Part shown: positions 27,061 through 35,911 of the stretch, piece after piece
How the letters are laid out: each line of letters opens with the position of its first letter
Position numbering within the stretch: the first letter of the stretch is position 1
From: Streptomyces xanthophaeus
GTDB taxonomy: Bacteria > Actinomycetota > Actinomycetes > Streptomycetales > Streptomycetaceae
DNA length: 64,000 bases
NCBI RefSeq assembly: GCF_000725805.1
Contig: NZ_JOFT01000013.1
Location: 149,626 to 213,625, forward strand
Direction of reading: 5' to 3'
Notes under the pieces: model-generated
Database searches by the model: none
What the model was told of the DNA's origin: nothing
The model's input: the letters and a program-made list of their open reading frames with translations, nothing else
Made by a program: the position numbers and the translations under genes

Positions 27061-29189
27061 CGGCCCGCGCCGACCTGCTCGCCCTGGACACCGGCACCCT
27101 CGCCGAGCTGGCCAACCGCGGCCTCGTCAAACGTGCCGCGAAGGAGCTCGACGCGGGCGCCGGGGCGGTGGTCTCCACGGACGGGGACGGCGCCCTCCAG
27201 GGCCGTTTCCCCGACGGCACCCTGGCCTGCCTGCCGCCGGGTGCGGGCCTCGGGCAGGGCTCCTGCACCTGCGGGGCGCCCGGAATCTGCCGCCACCTGA
27301 TCGGCCTGGTGCTCGCCCACCAGCGGGCGGCCGGGGCGCATGCGGCAGGGGAAGAGGGCGAGGCACGGGGACCGGCAGGGACCGCGATACGAGCCGGGGA
27401 CGCAGACGCAGATGCAGATGCCGCCCGGGCCGGAGCCGGGGCCGGAGCCGGAGCCCGGGTCGGAGCCGGACCTCTGGGCTGGTCCCCCGGCGACCTCGAC
27501 GACGAGCTGCTGTCCGCCGCCGTGGGTGCGCGGGCGCTCACCGCGGCGCGGCGGGTGCTGGCGCGCGGCTACACCGCGCGGCTGCACCGGCCGAGCGCGG
27601 CGGACCCCGTCGCCCGGGCCGAACTCCCCACCTGCACCGTACGGTTCCCGGTCCCGGCACCGGACGGGGTCGCCCACGCGGTCACCGACGCCGCCGCCGA
27701 CCGCCGCGGGGAGATGATCGCGTTGGCCGTCTGGGCGTTCCGCGCGGCCGCCGGGGCGGATTGCGCGGACCCACCCACCCAGGTCGACGTGGGAGGTCCC
27801 GCCGCCCGGTCCCGTACCGGCGGCCCCGAACTGGCCACGGCGGCCGCACTCCTGGACGACCTGCTGCTGGACGGCGCCGCACACGCCGGACCGGTGCTGG
27901 CCACGGCCCTGCGCCGGGTCCGGGACGAACTGGCCGGCCGGGCCCTGCACTGGCCGGCCGACACCCTCACCGAGCTGATCGAACAGCTCGACGACCACGC
28001 GGCCCGCGGGGCCCGCTACCGCACCGAGCGGCACGCCCTGCTGATCACCGAGTTCCATGCCCGGGTCCGCGCCGCCGCCGCGGCGGCCGGGGCCGACGGC
28101 GCACCGCGCGGCCCGCTCTCCGTGTCCCAGGTGCTGGGCTCCGGCGAACGGGGCGACACCGCGCTGCGCCGGGTGCGGCTGACCGCGCTCGGCTGCCGGA
28201 TCGGCGGCACCCCGCAGGAGCGGACCGCCGAGGTGTTCCTCGCACACGGCGCGGCCGGCACCGCCCTGGTGCTGCGGCGGCGCTGGGAGCTCGCGGAGGG
28301 CCAGGAACCGACGGGTCCGGAACTGGCGGCCCGGCGGCTGGCGGGAACCACCCTGGGGGCGGTGGCCCGGGGCAATCTGGTGAGCGACAGTGCGTCCCGT
28401 ACGCCCGCCCGGTCCGTCCGCATCGCCGGTACCCGCCTGGCGTCGACCGGCGTGACTCCGGTCGGTTCCGCATGGACGGAGCTGCCGGAGCCTCTGCTGC
28501 TGCGGGACTTCGCCGCGCACGCGCGGGCGCTGGAGCAGCTTCCGCCGTTCCTGGTGCGGCCCCGGATCGAGGCCGACTCCGTGCACGTGGTGGAGGTGCA
28601 CGGGGTGGCGGAGATCGGCTACGACCCGGCCCAGCAGCGGCTGGAGGCGAGGGTCCGCGATGCGCGGGGCGCATGGGCGACGGTGTCCGCGGCGTACAAC
28701 CCGTACAGTCCGGGCGCGCTGGACGTGCTCGCCGAGGCGCTGGCCGGAGGGAGCGGCGAGGTCCGCTACCTGAGCGCCTTCGTCCGCGGCACGGGCCACG
28801 GCCTCTGCCTCGACCCGATCGCCGTCATGACGGACGGCGGCGTGAGCGTGCCGGACCTCGCGGCGCCGCCCGTCGGCGGCTCCCGGGTCGTGTCGGCCGT
28901 GGGTACGGGCCCCCGCGATCCGCTGGCCGGGGCGTTGGAGGCCGCGCTCGCGGCTCTCGCGGAGGCGGCCGGCCGGGGTCTGCGCCACCTGCCGGAGGGT
29001 GCCCGGGCCGAGCTGGAGGAAGCCGCGGCCGCGCTGGCCCGGACGGGCCTGGCCACCGCCGCCGCACGGGTCCGCGCCTTCCTCGCCGCCCACCGGCAGG
29101 CGGGCCCGCGGGCAGCCGTCGGCCCGTGGCTGGAGGCGCAGGTGCAGCTGCTGACCGCGCTCGAACTGCGCGGACGTCAGCCCCGGTAG
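27057..29189 (+). CDS. SWIM zinc-finger protein (YehQ-like)
   Basis: ATG 27057 overlaps the VWA stop. The 710-residue protein has a SWIM finger near its N-terminus: SCTCGAPGICRHLIG gives Cys70, Cys72, Cys78 and His80. A low-complexity Asp-Ala/Ala-Gly linker (~115-140) follows, encoded by GACGCAGATGCAG-like repeats, then a long helical and beta region without a recognised fold. SWIM fingers bind DNA or proteins. It closes the five-gene operon as yehQ does in E. coli. Confidence 0.88.
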   Translation: MTARADLLALDTGTLAELANRGLVKRAAKELDAGAGAVVSTDGDGALQGRFPDGTLACLPPGAGLGQGSCTCGAPGICRHLIGLVLAHQRAAGAHAAGEEGEARGPAGTAIRAGDADADADAARAGAGAGAGARVGAGPLGWSPGDLDDELLSAAVGARALTAARRVLARGYTARLHRPSAADPVARAELPTCTVRFPVPAPDGVAHAVTDAAADRRGEMIALAVWAFRAAAGADCADPPTQVDVGGPAARSRTGGPELATAAALLDDLLLDGAAHAGPVLATALRRVRDELAGRALHWPADTLTELIEQLDDHAARGARYRTERHALLITEFHARVRAAAAAAGADGAPRGPLSVSQVLGSGERGDTALRRVRLTALGCRIGGTPQERTAEVFLAHGAAGTALVLRRRWELAEGQEPTGPELAARRLAGTTLGAVARGNLVSDSASRTPARSVRIAGTRLASTGVTPVGSAWTELPEPLLLRDFAAHARALEQLPPFLVRPRIEADSVHVVEVHGVAEIGYDPAQQRLEARVRDARGAWATVSAAYNPYSPGALDVLAEALAGGSGEVRYLSAFVRGTGHGLCLDPIAVMTDGGVSVPDLAAPPVGGSRVVSAVGTGPRDPLAGALEAALAALAEAAGRGLRHLPEGARAELEEAAAALARTGLATAAARVRAFLAAHRQAGPRAAVGPWLEAQVQLLTALELRGRQPR

Positions 29190-29222
29190 GCCGCCAGGGG
29201 CGCAGGAGCTCCGCCGGGCGGC

Positions 29223-29485
29223 CTACTTCACGAAGCGGTACTTCTGGTGGGTGGCGAGGGGCGTGCCGATCGCGCTGACCGGCTCCAGGTTCCTCGGCCC
29301 GGCGCCCGGTCCCTCGAAGAGCCGCAGCCCCGCTCCGAGGAGCGCGGGCACCACGTGGCTCCGAGGAGCGCGGGCACCACGTGCAGCTGCAGCTCGTCGA
29401 TGAGCCCCTCCGCGAGGTACTGCTGCACGGTGCTCGCTCCGCCCGCGATGCCGACGTTCCTGTGCCCGGCGGCGCCGCCTGTCAT
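29223..29485 (-). pseudogene. dihydrofolate-reductase/RibD-like domain remnant
   Basis: The minus strand starts VTGGAAGHRNVGIAGGASTV, then QQYLAEGLIDELQLHVVPAL. This is the C-terminal half of the DHFR-like family common in Streptomyces. A 26-bp tandem duplication throws the frame; the true ending, GAGLRLFEGPGAGPRNLEP...HQKYRFVK, is in the alternative frame. The N-terminal ~100 residues are missing. It is therefore both truncated and frameshifted. Confidence 0.75.
29332..29383. repeat. perfect 26-bp tandem duplication
   Basis: The 26 bases at 29332-29357 (GCTCCGAGGAGCGCGGGCAC... through CACGTG) are repeated exactly at 29358-29383. Because 26 is not a multiple of three, it frameshifts the surrounding DHFR-like frame. 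The perfect identity suggests a recent slippage event or an assembly artefact. Confidence 0.95.
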
Positions 29486-29563
29486 GCCCTGGCGCTCCCT
29501 CCTGCGTCGAACGGCAGCCCCCGCATTCGACAGGGCTTGCAGACGGACCTCCGCCGTCGCTCC

Positions 29564-30994
29564 TCAGCCGCGGTAGGCCTCCAGCAGCCGCAGCCAGACC
29601 TCGCTGATCGTGGGGAAGGCCGGGACGGCGTGCCACAGGCGGGCGATCGGGACCTCCGCCGCGACGGCAATCGTGGCGGCGTGCAGCATTTCCGCCGCGC
29701 CCGGGCCGACGAACGTCACCCCGAGCAGGACCTCGCGGTCCAGGTCGACGACCATCCGGGCGCGGCCCCGGTAGCCGTCGGCGTACAGGCCCGCGCCGGA
29801 GACCTTGGACAGGTCGTAGTCGACGGCGCGCACCCGGTGACCGGCCCGTTCCGCCTCGGCCAGGCTGAGGCCCACCGCTGCGGCCTCCGGGTCGGTGAAG
29901 ACCACCTGCGGGAGGGCTCCGGTGTCGGCGGTGGCCGCGTACGGGCCCCAGCGGTCCGGGTCTGCCGGGTCCGTGCCGGCGGCCCGGGCGGCGATCGCGG
30001 CGCCCGCGATCCGGGCCTGGTACTTGCCCTGGTGGGTGAGGAGCGCGCGGTGGTTGACGTCCCCGACGGCGTACAGCCAGTCGTGCCCCGGGACCCGGCA
30101 GCCGTCGTCCACGCCGATCCAGTCCCCGGGGGTCAGGCCGACGGTCTCCAGTCCGATGTCCTCGGTCCGCGGTGAGCGGCCCGTCGCCATCAGCAGTTCG
30201 TCGCCCTGGATGATCTCGCCGCCCTCCAGCACCACCGAGACGGGCCCGGTGGAACCGTCCCGTACGACGGCCTCGACGGCCACGCCGGTACGGACCACCG
30301 CGCCGGCCTCCGTCAGCGCCTCGGCGACCAGCTCACCGGCGAACGGTTCCATCCTCGGCAGCATCCGCGGCCCCCGGACCAGGACGGTCACCTGGGAGCC
30401 GAGCGCCTGCCAGGCGGTGGCCATCTCCGCGGCCACCACGGAACCCCCGACGATCAGCAGCCGACCCGGCGCCTCCTGCGCGGAGGTGGCCTCGCGGCTC
30501 GTCCACGGCCGGGCCCCCTCGATCCCGGGCAGGGCGGGGATCACGGCCCGGGTACCCGTGGCGACGACCACCGCGTGCCGGGCGGCGAGCACGTGGTGCT
30601 CGCCCTCGGGACTCGTCACGGCGACCTTGCGGACCCCGTAGAGCCTGCCGTGGCCCCGGTACACATGGGCACCGGTGGACTCCAGCCAGTCGATCTGGCC
30701 GTCGTCCTTCCAGTGGCCGGTCCAGTAGTCCCGGTGCGCGAACACCGCCGCCGTGTCCAGCGGCCCGGCGACGGCCTCCGCCAGCCCGGGCACCCGGCGC
30801 GCGTCCGCCCGGGCCAGGGCCGGCCGCAGCAGGGCCTTGCTCGGGACGCAGGCCCAGTACGAGCATTCGCCGCCGACGAGTTCGCTCTCCACCAGGGCCG
30901 TGCTCAGCCCTGCCGCGCGCGTCCGGTCGACGATGTTCTCGCCGGCGGGACCCCCGCCGAGCACCACGACGTCGTACTCCACCGCTTCAGTCAT
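29564..30994 (-). CDS. FAD-dependent pyridine nucleotide-disulfide oxidoreductase
   Basis: The start is set at ATG 30994 (MTEAVEYDVVVLGGGPAGEN); an upstream in-frame start at 31009 is possible. The 476-residue enzyme has the FAD Rossmann motif GGGPAG, the redox pair in GGECSYWACVPSK (Cys-X4-Cys), an NAD(P) site LLIVGGSVVAAEMA, the FAD motif LYAVGDVNHRALL and a C-terminal dimerisation domain. The sequence between the cysteines differs from the usual CLNVGC of lipoamide dehydrogenase or mercuric reductase. The thioredoxin gene just upstream suggests a disulfide-related role, unproven. Confidence 0.88.
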   Translation of the reverse strand: MTEAVEYDVVVLGGGPAGENIVDRTRAAGLSTALVESELVGGECSYWACVPSKALLRPALARADARRVPGLAEAVAGPLDTAAVFAHRDYWTGHWKDDGQIDWLESTGAHVYRGHGRLYGVRKVAVTSPEGEHHVLAARHAVVVATGTRAVIPALPGIEGARPWTSREATSAQEAPGRLLIVGGSVVAAEMATAWQALGSQVTVLVRGPRMLPRMEPFAGELVAEALTEAGAVVRTGVAVEAVVRDGSTGPVSVVLEGGEIIQGDELLMATGRSPRTEDIGLETVGLTPGDWIGVDDGCRVPGHDWLYAVGDVNHRALLTHQGKYQARIAGAAIAARAAGTDPADPDRWGPYAATADTGALPQVVFTDPEAAAVGLSLAEAERAGHRVRAVDYDLSKVSGAGLYADGYRGRARMVVDLDREVLLGVTFVGPGAAEMLHAATIAVAAEVPIARLWHAVPAFPTISEVWLRLLEAYRG

Positions 30995-31035
30995 GCGGGT
31001 CAGTGTCACCGCTGCCCGGGGGCCGCGTCACGCAC

Positions 31036-31473
31036 TCAGGCCTCCGGCGTGCCGGGCTCCTTCGGAGCCGGGTCCGCCGCGCCCGGCTGCGGGGCGTCCG
31101 GCTGTGCGCCCGGCTGCTGGGTTTCGGCGATCTTGGCGCGCACCTCGTCCATGTCCAGGGCGCGGGCCTGCTGGATGAGGTCCGTCAGGGCGGCCTCCGG
31201 CAGGGCTCCCGGCTGGGCGAAGATGGCCACCTGGTCGCGGACGATCATCAGCGTCGGGATCGAGGTGATCTGGAAGGCCCCGGCGAGCTCCTGCTGCGCC
31301 TCGGTGTCCACCTTGGCGAAGACCAGGTCCGGGTGGGCCTCCGAGGCCTTCTCGTAGACCGGGGCGAACTGGAGGCACGGCCGGCACCAGCCCGCCCAGA
31401 AATCGATCAGCACGAACGGGTTCTCGCTGACCGTCTGGTCGAAGTTGTCCTTGGTGAGCTCGACTGTAGCCAC
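31036..31473 (-). CDS. thioredoxin
   Basis: The 145-residue protein has a complete thioredoxin fold with active site WCRPC (residues 29-33), the cis-proline phrase ITSIPTLMIV, and a C-terminal extension of about 35 residues rich in Pro, Ala and Gln (QQPGAQPDAPQPGAADPAP). The site differs from the canonical WCGPC at the second position. No signal peptide, so cytoplasmic. It lies 42 bases upstream of the FAD oxidoreductase on the same strand, so the pair could be an operon. Confidence 0.92.
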   Translation of the reverse strand: MATVELTKDNFDQTVSENPFVLIDFWAGWCRPCLQFAPVYEKASEAHPDLVFAKVDTEAQQELAGAFQITSIPTLMIVRDQVAIFAQPGALPEAALTDLIQQARALDMDEVRAKIAETQQPGAQPDAPQPGAADPAPKEPGTPEA

Positions 31474-31567
31474 GGTGTGCAGTCCTCCTGTGTTGAGCGG
31501 TCTGCTCCTTGAACGAACGACCCGCCCCCAGGATTCCGCCTCGGCGGCCGGGGGCGCTCCGAACGCC

Positions 31568-33007
31568 CTAGAACGGGTGCCCGGCGGGGTCGGTACGGGC
31601 CGTGGTCCAGCGGAGTTCCGTGAAGGCGTCCAGATTCGCCTCGCCGCCGAAGCGGGAGCCGTTCCCGGAGGCGCCGACCCCGCCGAAGGGGGCCACGGCC
31701 TCGTCGTTCACCGTCTGGTCGTTGATGTGGACGATCCCGGTCGGGATGCGCTCGGACAGGTCCAGGGCGCGGCCCACGTCCCGGGTCACGATGCCGAGGG
31801 AGAGGCCGTAGGGGCCCGCCGCGGCCAGCGCCACCGCCTCCTCCTCCGTCGCGAAGGACCGTACGGGGGCGACCGGGCCGAAGACCTCCTCCGTGTAGCA
31901 GGGGGTGTCGTCGGCGGCCCCGGCCAGCACGGTCGGCCGGTAGAACAGGTCCCGGTGACTGCCGCCCGTGACGAGCTTGGCACCCTGCGCGGTGCTGGCC
32001 TCGACCAGGGCGTGCACGCGTTCCACCTGGCTGGCGTCGATCAGCGGGCCCAGGTGCACCTGCTCGCGGTACGGGTCCCCCACGGCGAGGGCATCGGCCC
32101 GCGCGGCGAGCCGCTCGACGTACTCGTCGTAGAGCGAGGCGTGCACGAGGTGGCGGCCGGCCGTCATGCAGATCTGGCCCTGGTGGAAGAAGGAACCCCA
32201 GGAGGCCTGGGCCACGGCGGCCTCGACGTCGGCGTCACGCAGCACGAGGAGGGCGGAGTTGCCGCCCAGCTCCAGATGGACGCGCTTGAGGTGACGGCCC
32301 GCCAGTTCGCCGACGGCCCGCCCGCTGGCGGTGGACCCGGTGAACGACACCACCCGGACCCGGGGGTCCTCCACCACGGCGGCTCCGGTCGCGGCGCCGC
32401 CGGGCAGTACGTGCAGCAGTCCGGCCGGAAGGCCCGCGGCGGCGAAGACGGCCGCGAGCGCCAGGCCGCCGCAGACGGCGGTGCGCCGGTCGGGCTTGAG
32501 CAGGACCGCGTTGCCCAGCGCGAGCGCCGGCGCGACCGAGCGGATCGCGAGGATCAGCGGGGCGTTGAAGGGGGCCACGACGCCCACCACCCCGGCCGGG
32601 ACCCGGCGGGTGAAGGACAGCCGCGGCGATTCGCTCGCCAGCACCTGCCCGGTGGGCCGCGAGGCCAGGGCGGCGGCCTCGTAGCACTCCTGTGCGGCGA
32701 CGTGCAGCTCGAAGTCGCCCTTGCCGGGGATGGAGCCGGATTCCCGCACCAGCCAGTCCCGCAGTTCACCGGCGTGGGCCGAGAACAGGTCCCCGGCGCG
32801 GCGCAGTACGGCCGCCCGCTCGAGGTGGGTGGACCGCGCCCAGTCGCGCTGCGCCGCCGCGGCGCGGACCGCGGCGTCGGCCACGTCGCCGGGCGAGGCC
32901 AGGTCGAGGGTGGCGAGGGTGTGTCCGGTGGCGGGTTCGAGGACCGGTGCGGTGCCTCCGGTCAGGGTGGGTCCGTCCTGCCAGAACGTCGGGTCGAGGA
33001 GCGGCAT
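31568..33007 (-). CDS. aldehyde dehydrogenase (benzaldehyde dehydrogenase-like)
   Basis: ATG 33007 (MPLLDPTFWQDG) is the start expected for this family; the frame extends further upstream. The 479-residue NAD(P)-dependent enzyme shows the general-base Glu in HLELGGNSALLVL, the cofactor motif FTGSTASGRAVG and the catalytic Cys in GQICMTAGR. The terminal PFGGVGASGNGSRFGG is usual. It resembles aromatic aldehyde dehydrogenases (benzaldehyde/vanillin type). The adjacent thiolase and esterase hint at catabolism of aromatic or short-chain substrates. Confidence 0.9.
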   Translation of the reverse strand: MPLLDPTFWQDGPTLTGGTAPVLEPATGHTLATLDLASPGDVADAAVRAAAAQRDWARSTHLERAAVLRRAGDLFSAHAGELRDWLVRESGSIPGKGDFELHVAAQECYEAAALASRPTGQVLASESPRLSFTRRVPAGVVGVVAPFNAPLILAIRSVAPALALGNAVLLKPDRRTAVCGGLALAAVFAAAGLPAGLLHVLPGGAATGAAVVEDPRVRVVSFTGSTASGRAVGELAGRHLKRVHLELGGNSALLVLRDADVEAAVAQASWGSFFHQGQICMTAGRHLVHASLYDEYVERLAARADALAVGDPYREQVHLGPLIDASQVERVHALVEASTAQGAKLVTGGSHRDLFYRPTVLAGAADDTPCYTEEVFGPVAPVRSFATEEEAVALAAAGPYGLSLGIVTRDVGRALDLSERIPTGIVHINDQTVNDEAVAPFGGVGASGNGSRFGGEANLDAFTELRWTTARTDPAGHPF

Positions 33008-33179
33008 GACGCGGGGCCTCCGGGTGGGGATGGGCGGGGTGCCGGACGGGGTGCCGGGCACGGGGACCCGGCGGGGGGGAGCGGCAGCACGCGCCATCGT
33101 GCCAGACCGGAGGCGCCACTTCTGTTCAGTTATTGGGCAGTTGACGCGGGGCGGTGACCGGAAACGATCGCCGTACGGC

Positions 33180-34379
33180 TCAGCGTTCGAGGACGAGCGC
33201 GATGCCCTGCCCGACTCCGATGCACAGCGCCGCCAGACCGGTCCCGGAGCCCGCCGCGGCCAGCTGGTGCGCGACCGAGCCGGCCAGCCGGGCTCCCGAG
33301 GCGCCGAGCGGGTGGCCGATCGCGATGGCGCCGCCCCGCGGGTTCACCACGGCCGGGTCGAGCTCCGGCCAGGCCGCGAGGCAGCCCAACGCCTGAGCGG
33401 CGAAGGCCTCGTTGAGCTCGAAGGCGGTGAGGTCGCCGAGGCCCCGCCCGGCCTTGGCCAGCGCCCGCTGGACGGCGTCCACCGGGCCGAGGCCGAAGAA
33501 CTGGGGCTCGATCCCGGTGACGGCGGAGGTGCTGATCCGGGCGAGCGGCTCGCGCCCGGTGGCCGCCAGCCCCTCCTCGTCGGTCAGCAGCAGGGCGGCG
33601 GCCCCGTCGTTGAGCGGGGAGGCGTTGCCGGCCGTGACCGTGCCGCGGCCGTCCGTCCGGAAGGCGGGCTTCAGCCGGGCCAGCGCCTCGGGGGTGGAGC
33701 CCTCGCGGATGCTCTCGTCGCGCAGCAGGTCCGCGCCGGGGTAGGGGACCACCTCGGCGTCGTAGTGCCCGGCCGCCCAGGCGGCGGCCGCCTTGCGGTG
33801 GCTCTCCAGGGCGAAGGCGTCCTGCGCCTCGCGGGTGATGCCGTACTTGTCGGCGACGAGCTCGGCGCCCTCCCCCAGCGAGCCGGTCCACTCCTCGGGC
33901 ATCCGCGGGTTGGTCATCCGCCAGCCGAGGGTGGTGGACCACATCTGCTGGTGGGCGGCGGGGAAGGCCCGTTCGGGCTTCTGCACCACCCAGGGCGCGC
34001 GGGTCATCGACTCGACCCCGCCCGCGATGGCCACGGAGGCATCGCCGAGGGCGATGGCCCGGGCGGCCTGCACCACGGCTTCGAGCCCGGACCCGCAGAG
34101 CCGGTTCACGGTGACCCCGGGCACCGTCACGGGCAGGCCGGCCAGCAGCACGGCCATGCGGGCCACGTCGCGGTTGTCCTCGCCGGCGCCGTTGGCGTCA
34201 CCGAAGACGACGTCGTCGATGCGGGCCGGGTCGAGGGCGGGCGTACGGTCCACGAGCGCGCGGACCACGTGCGCGGCGAGGTCGTCCGGCCGGACCCCGG
34301 CGAAGGCACCGCCGAACTTGCCGATCGGGGTACGGACGGCGTCGACCACGTAGACGTCGCGGACGGTGCGGATGCTCAT
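33180..34379 (-). CDS. thiolase (acetyl-CoA acetyltransferase / beta-ketoadipyl-CoA thiolase-like)
   Basis: ATG 34379 opens a 399-residue thiolase. The nucleophilic Cys is in TVNRLCGSGLEAV, the NEAFAAQ segment is present, the catalytic His is in AIGHPLGASGAR and the second Cys in LAALCIGVGQG. Such enzymes cleave or form 3-ketoacyl-CoA; the MTRAPWVV...PEEWTGSLGEGAE region is similar to PcaF-type thiolases. The exact substrate cannot be set. It is followed by the aldehyde dehydrogenase on the same strand after a ~170-base gap. Confidence 0.9.
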   Translation of the reverse strand: MSIRTVRDVYVVDAVRTPIGKFGGAFAGVRPDDLAAHVVRALVDRTPALDPARIDDVVFGDANGAGEDNRDVARMAVLLAGLPVTVPGVTVNRLCGSGLEAVVQAARAIALGDASVAIAGGVESMTRAPWVVQKPERAFPAAHQQMWSTTLGWRMTNPRMPEEWTGSLGEGAELVADKYGITREAQDAFALESHRKAAAAWAAGHYDAEVVPYPGADLLRDESIREGSTPEALARLKPAFRTDGRGTVTAGNASPLNDGAAALLLTDEEGLAATGREPLARISTSAVTGIEPQFFGLGPVDAVQRALAKAGRGLGDLTAFELNEAFAAQALGCLAAWPELDPAVVNPRGGAIAIGHPLGASGARLAGSVAHQLAAAGSGTGLAALCIGVGQGIALVLER

Positions 34380-34616
34380 CGGGGCTCTCCTGGGCGGATC
34401 CGTACGGGAGGCGGCGCGTCGGTGCGCGGGTGTCGGCACGGCCGCACCGCCGGGTGCGCCCGGTGGGGCGCGCCCGCAGTCTCCGTCCGAGCGTCACCGC
34501 CTGTCAACGGCCCCCGGGACCCGGCCCGGCCCCCCACGGGGACGAGGAGCCCGGGTGCGGGCGCCGGGGCAGGTCCGGCGGCACCGCCGGGCCCGGCAGC
34601 CCGGCGCGCCGCCGCG

Positions 34617-35663
34617 TCAGGTCGACTCGCGGGGGACGGCCCTGGCCGCCATCAGGTCGTGCCGCTCGGTGACCTCGGAGGGTTCGCGCACGGCACGGTC
34701 CACCAGGGACGCCAGGTGGTCCCCGGTCGGCATCTCGATCTGCACCGTGCTCAGCCGGGGCCGCAGCAGCCGTCCGATCAGCAGGTCGTCGGCCCCGATG
34801 ACGGCGACGTCCTCGGGGATGCGCAGGCCCTCGTCCTGCAGGGCGCGCATCAGCAGCATGGCGTACTCGTCGTTGTACGCGAAGACGCCGTCCAGGCCGA
34901 GACCGCGCCAGCGGGCCGCCAGCGCCGCGGCCGACTCCTCCGTGTAGGCCATCGGCACCGGCTCGATCAGGGCCCCCTCGACCGAACGGGCACCCGCGAG
35001 CCGGGGGTCGGAGAAGAGCCCCATCCCCTCCTCCTGCGGAACGACCACGCCGATCCGGCGGTGGCCCCGTTCGACGAGGTGCGCGGCGGCCCGGGCGCCC
35101 ACCTCCTGCTGATCCATGACGAGCGCGTGCGCCCCGGGCACGCTGACCGGCCCCATCGTTATCACCGCGCGGGCCCCGGCCCGTTTGAGCGTGGCGACGT
35201 TGTGCGCGGAGAGCGTGATCTCGCCGAGCGAGATGACCGCCACCGGGCGCAGCTCCGCCCAGGCGCGCGCAGCCTCGTCGCCGCTGAGGCCGAGGCTGCC
35301 GTACTGGACGACGGTGTAGTCGAGGCGGCGCAGCCCCCACTGGAGTTCGTTGAGGAAGGTGCTGTAGAGCGGTCCGACCGGCACGTGCGAGGTCGGCAGC
35401 AGCACGATCCGGGTGTGCCCGGCCCGCAGGCTGCGCGCCGCGGCGTGCGGCACGTAGCCGAGTTCCTCGGCGGCCTCGCGGACCTTGCGGCGGGTCGGCT
35501 CGCTGATCCGCACGGCTTCGGCGTTGTTCAGCACGTACGAGACCGTCGCGCGCGAGACGCCCGCGAGGCGGGCCACGTCCGCGCTGGTCGCCGCGGTGGG
35601 CGGCTGCGTGGGGGACCCGGAGGCCGGGGTGGGCGGCTTCGGCGATTTCGATGACTGAGGCAT
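34617..35663 (-). CDS. LacI family transcriptional regulator
   Basis: ATG 35663 (MPQSSKSPKPP) starts a 348-residue protein with a short Pro-rich leader. The LacI HTH and hinge follow (~28-85): SADVARLAGVSRATVSYVLN and GYVPHAAARSLRAG. The periplasmic-binding-like domain contains GVVVPQEEG, VFAYNDEYAMLLMRAL and VAVIGADD. It is divergent from the alpha/beta hydrolase, and a CpG-centred palindrome lies between them, so autoregulation and control of the hydrolase are likely. Confidence 0.9.
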   Translation of the reverse strand: MPQSSKSPKPPTPASGSPTQPPTAATSADVARLAGVSRATVSYVLNNAEAVRISEPTRRKVREAAEELGYVPHAAARSLRAGHTRIVLLPTSHVPVGPLYSTFLNELQWGLRRLDYTVVQYGSLGLSGDEAARAWAELRPVAVISLGEITLSAHNVATLKRAGARAVITMGPVSVPGAHALVMDQQEVGARAAAHLVERGHRRIGVVVPQEEGMGLFSDPRLAGARSVEGALIEPVPMAYTEESAAALAARWRGLGLDGVFAYNDEYAMLLMRALQDEGLRIPEDVAVIGADDLLIGRLLRPRLSTVQIEMPTGDHLASLVDRAVREPSEVTERHDLMAARAVPREST

Positions 35664-35734
35664 TGCCGTGGCATCTTTCCAGACCTGTGTCCCCCGGTGA
35701 CCGGCGGATGGCCGGAACCGCATGCTACACAGCA

Positions 35735-35761
35735 GTGACACGTTTCATTGACACGTGTCAC
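35735..35761. promoter_or_regulatory. candidate LacI-family operator
   Basis: TGACACGTGTCA (35749-35760) is a perfect 12-bp palindrome with central CG, as is typical of LacI-family sites. A half-site copy, TGACACG, lies 13 bases to the left (35736-35742). The region sits ~75 bases from the LacI start and ~150 bases from the hydrolase start. Confidence 0.6.
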
Positions 35762-35911
35762 GAAGGCCTCGCGCGCCGCCCACCTGGTGCGACGCACCCC
35801 CTCCGCACCCCCTCCGCACTCCCGGCGCCGAAGTGTGACCGCCCGGCCGGCACCGGGAGCACGACACAGCCCGCCGACCCCGTACCGCACCTCATCGAGA
35901 AGGGCACCACC

